A stretch of DNA of 7,101 nucleotides from Desulfobacterales bacterium (GCA_030616425.1 JAUWXJ010000123.1:1-7101); one strand, 5' to 3'. Positions 1-5,864 are shown, numbered from the stretch's first letter. Numbers and translations: made by a program. Notes: generated by a model not told the origin, from the sequence alone.

Positions 1-468
1 ATCTATCTTCTTTCCCTCGCGGTCACCGGCCAGCATTGGTCCCCCGCTGACCACAACCGTGGGTAAGTTCAGCCGGGCAGCCGCCATTAGCATACCGGGC
101 ACGATCTTGTCACAGTTTGTAACCATCACCATAGCATCAAAGGCGTGGGCAATGGCCATCACTTCAATCGAGTCTGCGATCAGCTCTCGGCTCGCCAGAG
201 AGTACTTCATCCCGATGTGGTTCATGGCAATCCCATCACATACTCCAATGCTGCCAAAAGCAATGGGCGTGCCGCCTGCCATGTGAACGCCGGCCTTCAC
301 TGCACTGACTATGCGGTCCAGCTCCACGTGCCCTGGTATGATATCATTGGCCGAATTGGCAATCCCTACCAGTGGCCGGCGCAGCTCTTCATCTGTATAT
401 CCCATCGCTTTAAACAGGGAGCGGTGGGGAGCACGCTCTATGCCAGATTTTACGCTGTCACTTTTCAT
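1..468 (-). CDS. ilvD: Dihydroxy-acid dehydratase, N-terminal part (cut by window edge)
   Basis: IlvD dehydrates 2,3-dihydroxy-3-methylvalerate and 2,3-dihydroxyisovalerate to the 2-oxo acid precursors of isoleucine and valine. It is a cytoplasmic iron-sulfur enzyme. The visible 156 residues begin MKSDSVKSGIERAPHR and carry family hallmarks: NSANDIIPGH (38-47), GVCDGIAMNHIGMKYSLASR (75-94) and TNCDKIVPGMLMAAARLNLP (117-136). Cys77 and Cys119 are candidate Fe-S ligands. The first motif ends PGH, the form I associate with archaeal-like and many bacterial enzymes. The full family length is about 550 residues, so roughly 70% lies beyond the left edge. The ATG at 466-468 is preceded by GGAGAGGAAGG, a good ribosome binding site. 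It lies 83 bases after cimA on the same strand with no terminator between, so the two are probably cotranscribed and share the attenuator upstream of cimA. Confidence 0.96.
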   Translation of the reverse strand, partial: MKSDSVKSGIERAPHRSLFKAMGYTDEELRRPLVGIANSANDIIPGHVELDRIVSAVKAGVHMAGGTPIAFGSIGVCDGIAMNHIGMKYSLASRELIADSIEVMAIAHAFDAMVMVTNCDKIVPGMLMAAARLNLPTVVVSGGPMLAGDREGKKID

Positions 469-494
469 CCTTCCTCTCCAAGTCCCTCATGCGG

Positions 495-553
495 AAATCG
501 TTATTTGAAATGAGCTATTGTTAAAACGATCCCCGATTCACGAACAACGACTC
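495..553 (-). repeat. Heptamer-repeat element in the cimA-ilvD spacer
   Basis: Read on the minus strand from 553 to 526, four contiguous 7-base units follow the cimA stop codon and overlap it: GAGTCGT, TGTTCGT, GAATCGG and GGATCGT. On the plus strand at 495-508 there are two related units, AAATCGT and TATTTGA, so the element is partly inverted. ATCGTT at 497-502 pairs with AACGAT at 525-530, closing a weak hairpin. The 20 bases at 534-553 match the inverse complement of 3298-3317 at 18 of 20 positions, so this is the same family as the post-lon repeat. There is no T-run, so a terminator is unlikely. Confidence 0.6.
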
Positions 554-2114
554 AGGTGTGCGCAAGTTTGTACTGAAAGCTGTCCTCCAACGCCTCCCAG
601 CTTGCCTCAATAACATCTGTGGAAACCCCGATTGTGCTCCACAAACGTTTTTGATCCCTCGATTCTATGAAAACCTTCACCCGGGCCCCTGTTCCCTCGC
701 GACCCTCAATCACTCGCACCTTAAAATCAACAAGGTGCACTTTTTTCAAATCGACCGAAAAAAACTTGTTCAAGGCCTTTCTTAAGGCATTGTCCAGCGC
801 GTTGACCGGGCCGTTTCCTTCTGCCGCGGTAATCTCTTGTTGATCCCCCACTGAAATCTTGATGGTAGCGTACGCCCTGCACGGGAGATCCTTCTCCTTT
901 TCACTGGCCACCCGGAATGACTCCAATTGGAATAGCGGTTCAAATTGTCCAGTGAGTTTTTTTAACAGTAGTTCAAAAGAGCCTTCAGCCGCGTCGAATT
1001 GATACCCTTCATGCTCTAGCTGCTTTATCTCCTTTGCGATCCTCTTGCTGTCAAAACCATTTCCTCCCAGCTCTATTCCGAGTTCCTTTGCCTTGTAGTC
1101 AATGTTACTCTTGCCAGAAAGGTCCGAGATCAGGACACGCCGCTCATTTCCGACAGCCTCTGGTTCTGTGTGTTCGTAGGCCTTTGGCGTCTTCATGATG
1201 GCATTGACATGGATTCCGCCCTTATGGGCAAAGGCGCTTTTTCCCACAAAAGGGCGCCCGTTAAACGGGGTCATGTTAGCCACCTCGCTAACGTAACGCG
1301 ACAGCTCTGTGAGATGGTGGAGATTCTTCTTGGTCATACATCGCAGCCCCATCTTGAGCTGAAGGTTAGGAATGACGGAGGTCAAATCAGCGTTGCCGCA
1401 TCGCTCTCCATATCCGTTCACCGTTCCCTGAACCATGACAGCGCCAGCACGCACCGCCATTAGAGTGTTTGCCACTGCATGGCCGCAGTCGTTGTGGGTA
1501 TGAATGCCGACTTTTACCGGAATACGCTGACATATCCTTTCCATGATCTCTTCTATTTCAAACGGCAGCCCCCCCCCGTTTGTATCACACAGGACGATCA
1601 CATCGGCCCCTCCTGACACGGCCGCCTCTATTGTCTTCGTAGCATACCCCGGATCCTCCTTGTACCCATCAAAGAAATGCTCGGCGTCGTAAATCACTTC
1701 GCGGCCCTTAGAATGAAGATACGCCACGCTGTCGTGAATCATGGCCAGGTTCTCCTTCAATGTGGTGCCAATAACTTTTTTGACGTGCAGACCCCAGCTC
1801 TTGCCAAAGACGGTCACAGCAGGGGTTTGTGACTCGAGAAGGGCTATGATGTTTTTATCTTCTTCCACCCGGGTATTCGGTTTCCTGGTACTCCCAAAGG
1901 CTGCAAGGCACGCATGCTTAAAACGCATCTTCTTGGCCAGTTCAAAAAACTGCGCATCCTTGGGATTGGAACCAGGCCATCCCCCTTCAATGTAATGTAT
2001 GCCCATAGCATCGAGTCTTCGGGCGATCCTGAGTTTGTCCTCAGCAGAAAAATTGATCTTTTCTCCCTGGGAGCCGTCTCTGAGAGTTGTGTCGTAGACC
2101 AAGATCGATTTCAT
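552..2114 (-). CDS. cimA: (R)-citramalate synthase
   Basis: CimA condenses acetyl-CoA with pyruvate to (R)-citramalate, the first committed step of threonine-independent isoleucine synthesis; LeuCD and LeuB then give 2-oxobutyrate. The 520 residues begin with the HMGL/LeuA-type TIM barrel. YDTTLRDGSQGE (7-18) holds the catalytic Arg12 and metal ligand Asp13, GIHTHNDCGHAVAN (203-216) gives metal ligands His205 and His207, and GYGERCGNADL (234-244) supplies Asn241. FVGKSAFAHKGGIHVNAI (289-306) is the linker motif. The C-terminal third (about 395-515) matches the LeuA-type allosteric domain, which usually binds the end product, here presumably isoleucine. The form YDTTLRDGSQGE and the 520-residue length fit citramalate synthase rather than 2-isopropylmalate or homocitrate synthase. 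The ATG has GGAG 10 bases upstream. An Ile-rich leader and attenuator precede it and ilvD follows. Specificity for pyruvate is inferred, not visible. Confidence 0.95.
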   Translation of the reverse strand: MKSILVYDTTLRDGSQGEKINFSAEDKLRIARRLDAMGIHYIEGGWPGSNPKDAQFFELAKKMRFKHACLAAFGSTRKPNTRVEEDKNIIALLESQTPAVTVFGKSWGLHVKKVIGTTLKENLAMIHDSVAYLHSKGREVIYDAEHFFDGYKEDPGYATKTIEAAVSGGADVIVLCDTNGGGLPFEIEEIMERICQRIPVKVGIHTHNDCGHAVANTLMAVRAGAVMVQGTVNGYGERCGNADLTSVIPNLQLKMGLRCMTKKNLHHLTELSRYVSEVANMTPFNGRPFVGKSAFAHKGGIHVNAIMKTPKAYEHTEPEAVGNERRVLISDLSGKSNIDYKAKELGIELGGNGFDSKRIAKEIKQLEHEGYQFDAAEGSFELLLKKLTGQFEPLFQLESFRVASEKEKDLPCRAYATIKISVGDQQEITAAEGNGPVNALDNALRKALNKFFSVDLKKVHLVDFKVRVIEGREGTGARVKVFIESRDQKRLWSTIGVSTDVIEASWEALEDSFQYKLAHT

Positions 2115-2153
2115 AGCATCTCATCTCCAATAATAATATTCTCCACTTAAAGC

Positions 2154-2188
2154 AAAAAAAAACCCGCTATCAGGAGGCCTGGTAACGG
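2154..2188 (-). terminator. Attenuator terminator (3:4 hairpin) ahead of cimA
   Basis: In the minus transcript, CCGTTACCAGG (2188-2178) pairs with CCTGATAGCGG (2174-2164). This is an 11-bp stem with a single C/A mismatch and one G-U pair, closed by a three-base loop. It is followed by a G and nine uninterrupted T (2162-2154). It lies 29 bases after the leader-peptide stop codon and about 40 bases before the cimA start. It would therefore end transcription before the operon unless the 5' arm is captured by the upstream leader segment. Confidence 0.9.
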
Positions 2189-2300
2189 ATTTTTGTTCGG
2201 GTCTATATCCAACAACCTAAGCCATCACCAAGCCTCCAGCCGGTAGCAGGGATATAATAATCCCTACTACTACAATAATCACTATGATGCTGGTAATGGC
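2154..2300 (-). promoter_or_regulatory. Translation-coupled transcription attenuator controlling cimA-ilvD
   Basis: Four RNA segments can be read in the minus transcript. Segment 1 is GCCATTACCAGC (2300-2289), inside leader codons 5-8. Segment 2 is GGAGGCTTGGTGATGG (2237-2222), over the last leader codons. Segment 3 is CCGTTACCAGGCCTCC (2188-2173). Segment 4 is CCTGATAGCGG (2174-2164). Segments 2 and 3 pair over all 16 positions, with three G-U pairs, giving an antiterminator. Segments 1 and 2 pair over about 11 bases. Segments 3 and 4 form the terminator. A ribosome stalled in the Ile/Val codons (2288-2253) would mask segment 1 or block its pairing and leave 2 free, favouring read-through. 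A ribosome reaching the stop at 2217 would cover segment 2 and favour termination. The pairings are seen in the sequence; the mechanism is inferred from the known trp, his and ilv attenuators. Confidence 0.88.
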
Positions 2301-2312
2301 CTGAGGTCGCAT
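2217..2312 (-). CDS. Ile/Val/Leu-rich attenuator leader peptide, 31 aa
   Basis: The ATG at 2312-2310 has AGGAGA at 2326-2321, eight bases upstream, and the stop is TAG. The peptide begins MRPQAITSIIVIIVVVG, continues with IIISLLPAGG and ends LVMA. It holds 8 Ile, 5 Val and 3 Leu in 31 residues, with runs at 9-16 and 18-20; Ile codons include two ATA. Its 3' end overlaps attenuator segment 2, and segment 1 lies in codons 5-8, so its likely role is to sense charged Ile (and Val/Leu) tRNA rather than to act as a protein. It lies upstream of cimA-ilvD, as expected for a branched-chain leader. The hydrophobic run could also make a membrane microprotein, but the overlapping pairings favour the leader reading. 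Confidence 0.88.
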   Translation of the reverse strand: MRPQAITSIIVIIVVVGIIISLLPAGGLVMA

Positions 2313-2348
2313 CCTAAAAATCTCCTAACACACGTATTCTGTTGGATT

Positions 2349-2377
2349 TGATTAACAAATCGCTGATACCTTGTCAA
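2349..2377 (-). promoter_or_regulatory. Candidate promoter for the leader-cimA-ilvD operon
   Basis: The minus strand carries a perfect -35 hexamer TTGACA at 2377-2372. The -10 element is less clear: GTTAAT (2356-2351) at 15-base spacing matches four consensus positions, while TAATCA (2354-2349) at 17-base spacing matches fewer. Transcription would begin near 2344, giving about 30 bases of untranslated RNA before the leader-peptide ATG. It lies just after the stop of the upstream 119-residue gene, so cimA would have its own start site. Confidence 0.5.
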
Positions 2378-2399
2378 CACTTTTTCTTGGATATTCCCT

Positions 2400-2759
2400 T
2401 TAACCAAAAATCCCCGAAAATGCCGACCCACGATTTACGCTCTCATCTTGGTAATAACCAAGGGTGATGGTACGTTTTCGCACTGTCGTATCAGGGCACT
2501 TCCTGCTCACGATAAGATTTGTAAAAAAGAAAACGTAGGCTAAAAAAACGGTAACAATAACCCCGATCAAAATTACCCACTTCCGACGGGGATGCTCCTT
2601 TACTAACGGAGACGAATCCTCATAGGTTGGCTTGCGCCTCTCTCCTTTCCTTCTGTCAACAAACTCGGGATAGGCCGGGTTCCGATAACGAGGATCAATG
2701 TGTTTCCGGCGGTCTTTGCCGTTTCGCCTCTCTTTATGGGGCCACGAGGAGGCCATCAC
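2400..2759 (-). CDS. Small basic single-pass membrane protein, unknown function
   Basis: This 119-residue protein is not recognised as a named family. The N-terminal 60 residues are strongly basic and hold two copies of a similar motif, ERRNGKDRRK (10-19) and DRRKGERRK (35-43), separated by DPRYRNPAYPEFV (22-34). Residues 61-84 form one hydrophobic helix (WVILIGVIVTVFLAYVFFFT and onward). A short tail follows with one Cys (88) and VRKRTITLGYY (93-103). The positive-inside rule puts the arginine-rich part in the cytoplasm. The annotated start is GTG, directly followed by ATG at 2756-2754, and either could be used. Upstream AAGAGG and AAAGGG are modest binding sites. Composition and codon sense look like a real gene. 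I associate similar proteins with deltaproteobacteria, but that is recollection. The last codons overlap two heptamer-repeat units (2423-2436). Confidence 0.75.
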   Translation of the reverse strand: MMASSWPHKERRNGKDRRKHIDPRYRNPAYPEFVDRRKGERRKPTYEDSSPLVKEHPRRKWVILIGVIVTVFLAYVFFFTNLIVSRKCPDTTVRKRTITLGYYQDESVNRGSAFSGIFG

Positions 2760-2777
2760 TTTGCCCTTTAACCTCTT

Positions 2778-2915
2778 ATGTACTTTTCACAAGCTGCCAC
2801 AGCCTACTCGTCTTATCTGCAAAAAGCAACAACAAACCATACAAAGAGTGCCTATGCATCCGACCTCAGGTCAATCTTGAAGCTGCTATCTTCCAACAGC
2901 TGTTTCATCAGTTAA
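2778..2915 (+). pseudogene. Possible tyrosine-recombinase N-terminal fragment
   Basis: A 45-residue plus-strand ORF starts at the ATG at 2778 and ends with TAA at 2913-2915. It includes YLQKATTNHTKSAYASDLRS (13-32), followed by ILKLLSSN. The pattern T-x-x-A-Y-x-x-D-L-R-x-x-L-x-x-L is typical of the SAM-like core-binding domain that opens XerC/XerD and phage integrases. The usual protein is about 300 residues with an R...H-x-x-R...Y catalytic domain, and nothing of that is visible here. The ORF has no ribosome binding site and lies 106 bases from the 3' end of tRNA-Asp, a common kind of integration site. It may be the stump of a lost integrative element. Chance resemblance in a 45-residue ORF is quite possible. 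Confidence 0.35.
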
Positions 2916-2987
2916 TCAACAATTGTTCGTACTAGTTAGCAACTTTTGAGGGATTGCAAAAGATCCGGCATAAAATATGCCATAATG

Positions 2988-3015
2988 AAAAAGCCTGTCC
3001 TTGCCGACAGGCTTT
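2988..3015 (-). terminator. Intrinsic terminator after the tRNA-Val/tRNA-Asp unit
   Basis: AAAGCCTGTC (2990-2999) and GACAGGCTTT (3006-3015) form a perfect 10-bp inverted repeat around a six-base loop. In the minus transcript the stem ends in a run of five T. It begins six bases after the encoded CCA of tRNA-Asp, so it ends the tRNA transcript. A smaller palindrome, GGCATA-AAA-TATGCC (2967-2981), follows and may be a secondary stop. Confidence 0.92.
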
Positions 3016-3021
3016 GAATAC

Positions 3022-3100
3022 TGGCGGGGACGACGAGACTCGAACTCGCGACCTCCGGCGTGACAGGCCGGCGTTCTAAACCAAACTGAACTACGCCCCC
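3022..3100 (-). tRNA. tRNA-Asp (anticodon GUC)
   Basis: The 79-base cloverleaf includes an encoded CCA (3024-3022). The acceptor GGGGGCG pairs with CGTCCCC, with one G-U. The D stem is GTTC/GAAC around an 11-base loop. The anticodon stem is CCGGC/GCCGG with loop CTGTCAC, giving anticodon GTC. The T arm is GCGAG-TTCGAGT-CTCGT and the discriminator base is G, as usual for tRNA-Asp. It is the second gene of a two-tRNA unit and is followed directly by a strong terminator. Confidence 0.97.
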
Positions 3101-3106
3101 CAAAAA

Positions 3107-3211
3107 GTTTATTGTGTTCATTGTGTTTATTGGGTTTGTTGCGACTTGGGTTAAAAAGCGACAAACCGTCTGAACCCAACAAACACAAGAAACCGTGTAA
3201 ACACAACAAAC
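3107..3211 (-). repeat. Facing arrays of 9-base repeats forming a long hairpin between the tRNAs
   Basis: On the plus strand, 3107-3142 is four contiguous 9-base units: GTTTATTGT, GTTCATTGT, GTTTATTGG and GTTTGTTGC. On the minus strand, 3211-3158 is six contiguous units with the same opening: GTTTGTTGT, GTTTACACG, GTTTCTTGT, GTTTGTTGG, GTTCAGACG and GTTTGTCGC. The arrays face each other across about 15 bases. Segment 3121-3136 pairs with 3173-3188 over 16 positions, and 3107-3118 pairs with 3200-3211 over 12 positions. The one deviation in each helix is a G-U pair in the minus-strand RNA. The element fills nearly the whole 118-base gap between the two tRNAs and would be part of their common precursor. 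Confidence 0.72.
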
Positions 3212-3218
3212 AGTAAAG

Positions 3219-3294
3219 TGGTGGGCGGAACAGGGCTTGAACCTGCGACATTCGGCTTGTAAGGCCGACGCTCTCCCAACTGAGCTATCCGCCC
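3219..3294 (-). tRNA. tRNA-Val (anticodon UAC)
   Basis: The 76-base cloverleaf includes an encoded CCA (3221-3219). The acceptor GGGCGGA pairs with TCCGCCC. The D arm is AGCTC/GAGC, the anticodon stem is TCGGC/GCCGA, and loop CTTACAA gives anticodon TAC. The T arm is GCAGG-TTCAAGC-CCTGT and the discriminator base is A. It is the first gene of the Val-Asp unit, which lies downstream of lon. Confidence 0.97.
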
Positions 3295-3297
3295 ATA

Positions 3298-3409
3298 GAA
3301 TCGTTATTCGTGAATCGTTATTGGTGAGTCGTTATTCGGAGCCCACGATTGAACCGATGCACGATTTACGATTTGGCGCAAGCTTCACTTAGTGTCCGAA
3401 TAACGAAGA
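3298..3409. repeat. Heptamer-repeat element with inverted arms, downstream of lon
   Basis: The plus strand at 3298-3339 is six contiguous 7-base units: GAATCGT, TATTCGT, GAATCGT, TATTGGT, GAGTCGT and TATTCGG. They also read as three 14-base repeats. The opposite strand then carries related units: CAATCGT (3351-3345), GCATCGG (3360-3354), AAATCGT twice (3374-3361), TATTCGG (3402-3396) and TCTTCGT (3409-3403). TCGTTATTCGGA (3329-3340) and TCCGAATAACGA (3395-3406) form a perfect 12-bp inverted repeat with a 54-base loop. Together with the tRNA promoter candidate this accounts for most of the 149-base gap between lon and tRNA-Val; no intrinsic terminator for lon is visible. Confidence 0.7.
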
Positions 3410-3425
3410 AGCTCACACGTGTCAA
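3397..3425 (-). promoter_or_regulatory. Candidate promoter for the tRNA-Val/tRNA-Asp unit
   Basis: The minus strand has a perfect -35 hexamer TTGACA (3425-3420) and, 17 bases on, TATTCG (3402-3397) as a weak -10. It starts about 20 bases after the lon stop codon, and transcription would begin about 95 bases before tRNA-Val. The -10 lies in a heptamer-repeat unit, which weakens the call. Read-through from lon is the alternative. Confidence 0.35.
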
Positions 3426-3443
3426 GCAAAATGTACGGCAGGA

Positions 3444-5864
3444 TCAGTTTATCTGGAGGGGTTTTACCGCTTCTTCCTCTTTGGGAATCAGCTCTGGAGG
3501 CACAATCTCCTCCTGTTCTTCTATAAAAAGCGACTCCCCTGGAGGCAAAATGATAGCACGGGAGAGCACATCATCCATGTGGTCTGCTGTTATCATTTCG
3601 ATCTGCTTAAGGATCTTTGCTGGAATCTCTTTCAAATCCTTACTGTTTTCCTCAGGGATAATAACCTGAGATATCCGTCCCCGGTGGGCCGCCAGGATTT
3701 TCTCTTTTAGCCCGCCAATGGGAAGAATACGACCCCGAAGGGTAATCTCTCCGGTCATGGCCAGATCACGGCGGACCGGTTTTTTAATCAGCGCCGACAC
3801 AATCGATGTTGCCATGGTTATTCCTGCCGATGGCCCGTCCTTTGGTGTGGCCCCTTCGGGTATGTGCACATGAATATCTACCTTTCTGTAGAAATGTTTC
3901 TTCAGGCCAAGCCTGTCTGCCCTGGACCGAACATAGCTCAAGGCGGCCTGGGCAGATTCCTGCATAACCTCCCCTAGCTTTCCTGTGACTGTAAGCTTTC
4001 CCCTGCCAGGCATAATGACCGTCTCAATGGCCAGCAGCTCACCGCCCACCTGTGTCCAGGCCATACCTGTGGCCATGCCGATCTCGTCCTTTTCTTCAAC
4101 CTGCTCATACCGGAACTGAAACACACCCAGATATTTTTGTACCGACTGGGCCGTAATCTTGAGGAGTTTTCCCCCGTCCCCTTTCACAATCTCCCGGGCC
4201 ACCTTCCGGCAGATAGAAGCAATTTCGCGCTCCAGGTTCCGCACACCCGCCTCCCTGGTATAACGACGGATGATCATCTGAATAGCGCTCCTGGTGAACT
4301 TGATATTCTCTTCGGATAACCCGTTCGTGTCAGTCTGTTTGGGAACCAAAAAACGCTCAGCTATCTGGAGTTTGTCGTACTCAGTATATCCGGGCAACCG
4401 AATAACCTCCATGCGGTCCTGAAGGGGGGGTGGGATCCCGTGCAGGTTGTTGGCCGTGGTGATGAAAAGTATCTCCGAAAGATCATAATCCACATCGAGG
4501 TAATGGTCATTAAACGCAAAATTCTGCTCAGGATCAAGGACTTCGAGGAGGGCCGCCGAGGGGTCACCTCGAAAATCGATGCTCATCTTGTCGACTTCGT
4601 CCAGACAAAATACAGGATTGTTCACCTTTGCCTTTTTAAGGGATTGAATGATCTTACCAGGGAGCGCCCCAATATAGGTGCGTCGATGCCCCCGGATCTC
4701 GGCCTCATCCCTGACCCCGCCCAAGGAGAGCCGGACAAGTTTTCGCCCTGTAGCACGGGCCACCGATTTGGCCAAAGAGGTCTTTCCTACCCCGGGCGGG
4801 CCCACAAAACACAGGATCGGGCCTCGTATCTTCTTGACCAGCTTCTGCACAGCCAGATATTCCAAGATGCGCTCTTTCGGTTTCTCCAGCCCGTAGTGGT
4901 CTTCTTCAAGGATAGTTTCCGCCTTATCAATATCCATCTGAAGCTTGCTCCGGTCAAACCAGGGAAGATCGATAAGCCAATCAATGTAGTTCCGAACCAC
5001 TGTCCCTTCTGCCGACATCGGGGCCATGAGTTTAAGCTTCTTGAATTCTTGTCTTACTTTTGCAGCCGATTCCTTAGACATTCTTTTGCGTTTGATGCGG
5101 CCCTGGAGCTCGTCCAGCTCGCTCTTGTAATCGTCCTTGGCCCCCATCTCCTTCTGGATGGCACGCATCTGCTCATTGAGGTAATAGTCCTTCTGGGTCT
5201 TTTCCATCTGCTTCTTGACCCGCCCTTTGATTCTCTGCTCCATCTTGAAGATTTCAATCTCAGACTGCATCAATTCGATAAGAAGAGTCATGCGGTCCAT
5301 CGGCGAGCCAGTCTCGAGCAAACGCTGCTTATCCTGGAGCTTGAAATTGAAATGGGCGGCCACCGTGTCAGCCATTTGAGATACGTCAGTAATAGCCGAC
5401 AAGTTACTTATGAGATCGTTTGAAATGTTCCTGTTGATCTTGGCATATTCTTCAAACATCCTCAGAACTGTCCGGCTTATGGCTTCACTCTCCGTCTCTG
5501 ATACTAAGGGTTCAGCAATCACTTCAATCTCACCCAGAACATATTTTTCTTTGTCAATAAAGCGGATCATACGAGCCCGCTTTTTGCCTTCCACCAGCGC
5601 CTTAACGGTCCCGTCTGGGAGCCGAAGCAGCTGCAGCACGACCCCGATCGTCCCCACGTCATATATGTCCTTTTCGCCGGGCGAGTCGACTCCAACATTT
5701 TTCTGGGTGGCCAGCAGAATCCTCTTGTCCATATTCATGGCGTTGGACAGTGCATTAATCGACTTGGAACGCCCTACAAAGAGAGGGACCACCATATAAG
5801 GAAAGACCACAACATCCCTGAGCGGTAGGAGGGGGAGAGTCAATTTTTGTTCTGAATTACTCAT
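3444..5864 (-). CDS. lon: ATP-dependent Lon protease
   Basis: Lon is a cytoplasmic hexameric AAA+ serine protease that degrades misfolded and short-lived regulatory proteins. From the chosen ATG at 5864 it has 806 residues. The LON substrate-binding domain comes first (LPLLPLRDVVVFPYM near 9-24), then a helical coiled region (about 190-300). The AAA+ module has Walker A GPPGVGKT (355-362), Walker B ending Asp422-Glu423, sensor Asn472/473 and an arginine finger at 484. The protease domain has PKDGPSAG with Ser679 and GGLKEK with Lys722, the catalytic dyad with the usual 43-residue spacing. The length is close to other LonA proteins. The tail is unusually acidic and proline-rich (EEQEEIVPPELIPKEEE). 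An in-frame ATG ten codons upstream (5894) lacks a binding site, whereas GGAAG lies six bases before the chosen one. clpX lies just upstream. Confidence 0.97.
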   Translation of the reverse strand: MSNSEQKLTLPLLPLRDVVVFPYMVVPLFVGRSKSINALSNAMNMDKRILLATQKNVGVDSPGEKDIYDVGTIGVVLQLLRLPDGTVKALVEGKKRARMIRFIDKEKYVLGEIEVIAEPLVSETESEAISRTVLRMFEEYAKINRNISNDLISNLSAITDVSQMADTVAAHFNFKLQDKQRLLETGSPMDRMTLLIELMQSEIEIFKMEQRIKGRVKKQMEKTQKDYYLNEQMRAIQKEMGAKDDYKSELDELQGRIKRKRMSKESAAKVRQEFKKLKLMAPMSAEGTVVRNYIDWLIDLPWFDRSKLQMDIDKAETILEEDHYGLEKPKERILEYLAVQKLVKKIRGPILCFVGPPGVGKTSLAKSVARATGRKLVRLSLGGVRDEAEIRGHRRTYIGALPGKIIQSLKKAKVNNPVFCLDEVDKMSIDFRGDPSAALLEVLDPEQNFAFNDHYLDVDYDLSEILFITTANNLHGIPPPLQDRMEVIRLPGYTEYDKLQIAERFLVPKQTDTNGLSEENIKFTRSAIQMIIRRYTREAGVRNLEREIASICRKVAREIVKGDGGKLLKITAQSVQKYLGVFQFRYEQVEEKDEIGMATGMAWTQVGGELLAIETVIMPGRGKLTVTGKLGEVMQESAQAALSYVRSRADRLGLKKHFYRKVDIHVHIPEGATPKDGPSAGITMATSIVSALIKKPVRRDLAMTGEITLRGRILPIGGLKEKILAAHRGRISQVIIPEENSKDLKEIPAKILKQIEMITADHMDDVLSRAIILPPGESLFIEEQEEIVPPELIPKEEEAVKPLQIN

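Noticed and set aside
145..513. Plus-strand open frame opposite ilvD
   Set aside because: ilvD motifs are clear on the minus strand and this frame shows no family features.
2862..2872. Palindrome GACCTCAGGTC as an operator
   Set aside because: An 11-base palindrome alone is expected by chance at this scale, and it lies inside the possible integrase fragment.
3107..3211. CRISPR array
   Set aside because: The units are 9 bases, contiguous and degenerate, with no spacers of constant length.
2916..3251. Minus-strand open frame of 111 codons spanning the tRNA region
   Set aside because: It runs across the whole tRNA-Asp gene, the 9-base repeat element and part of tRNA-Val, so it is not a protein gene.
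3380..3415. Hairpin with AGCTTC/GAAGCT arms as a terminator for lon
   Set aside because: It has only six or seven base pairs, a loop of about 20 bases and no T-run.
4440..5423. Long plus-strand open frame of 327 codons
   Set aside because: It lies antisense to lon, whose domains and catalytic residues are intact; the translation has no recognisable motif and no binding site.
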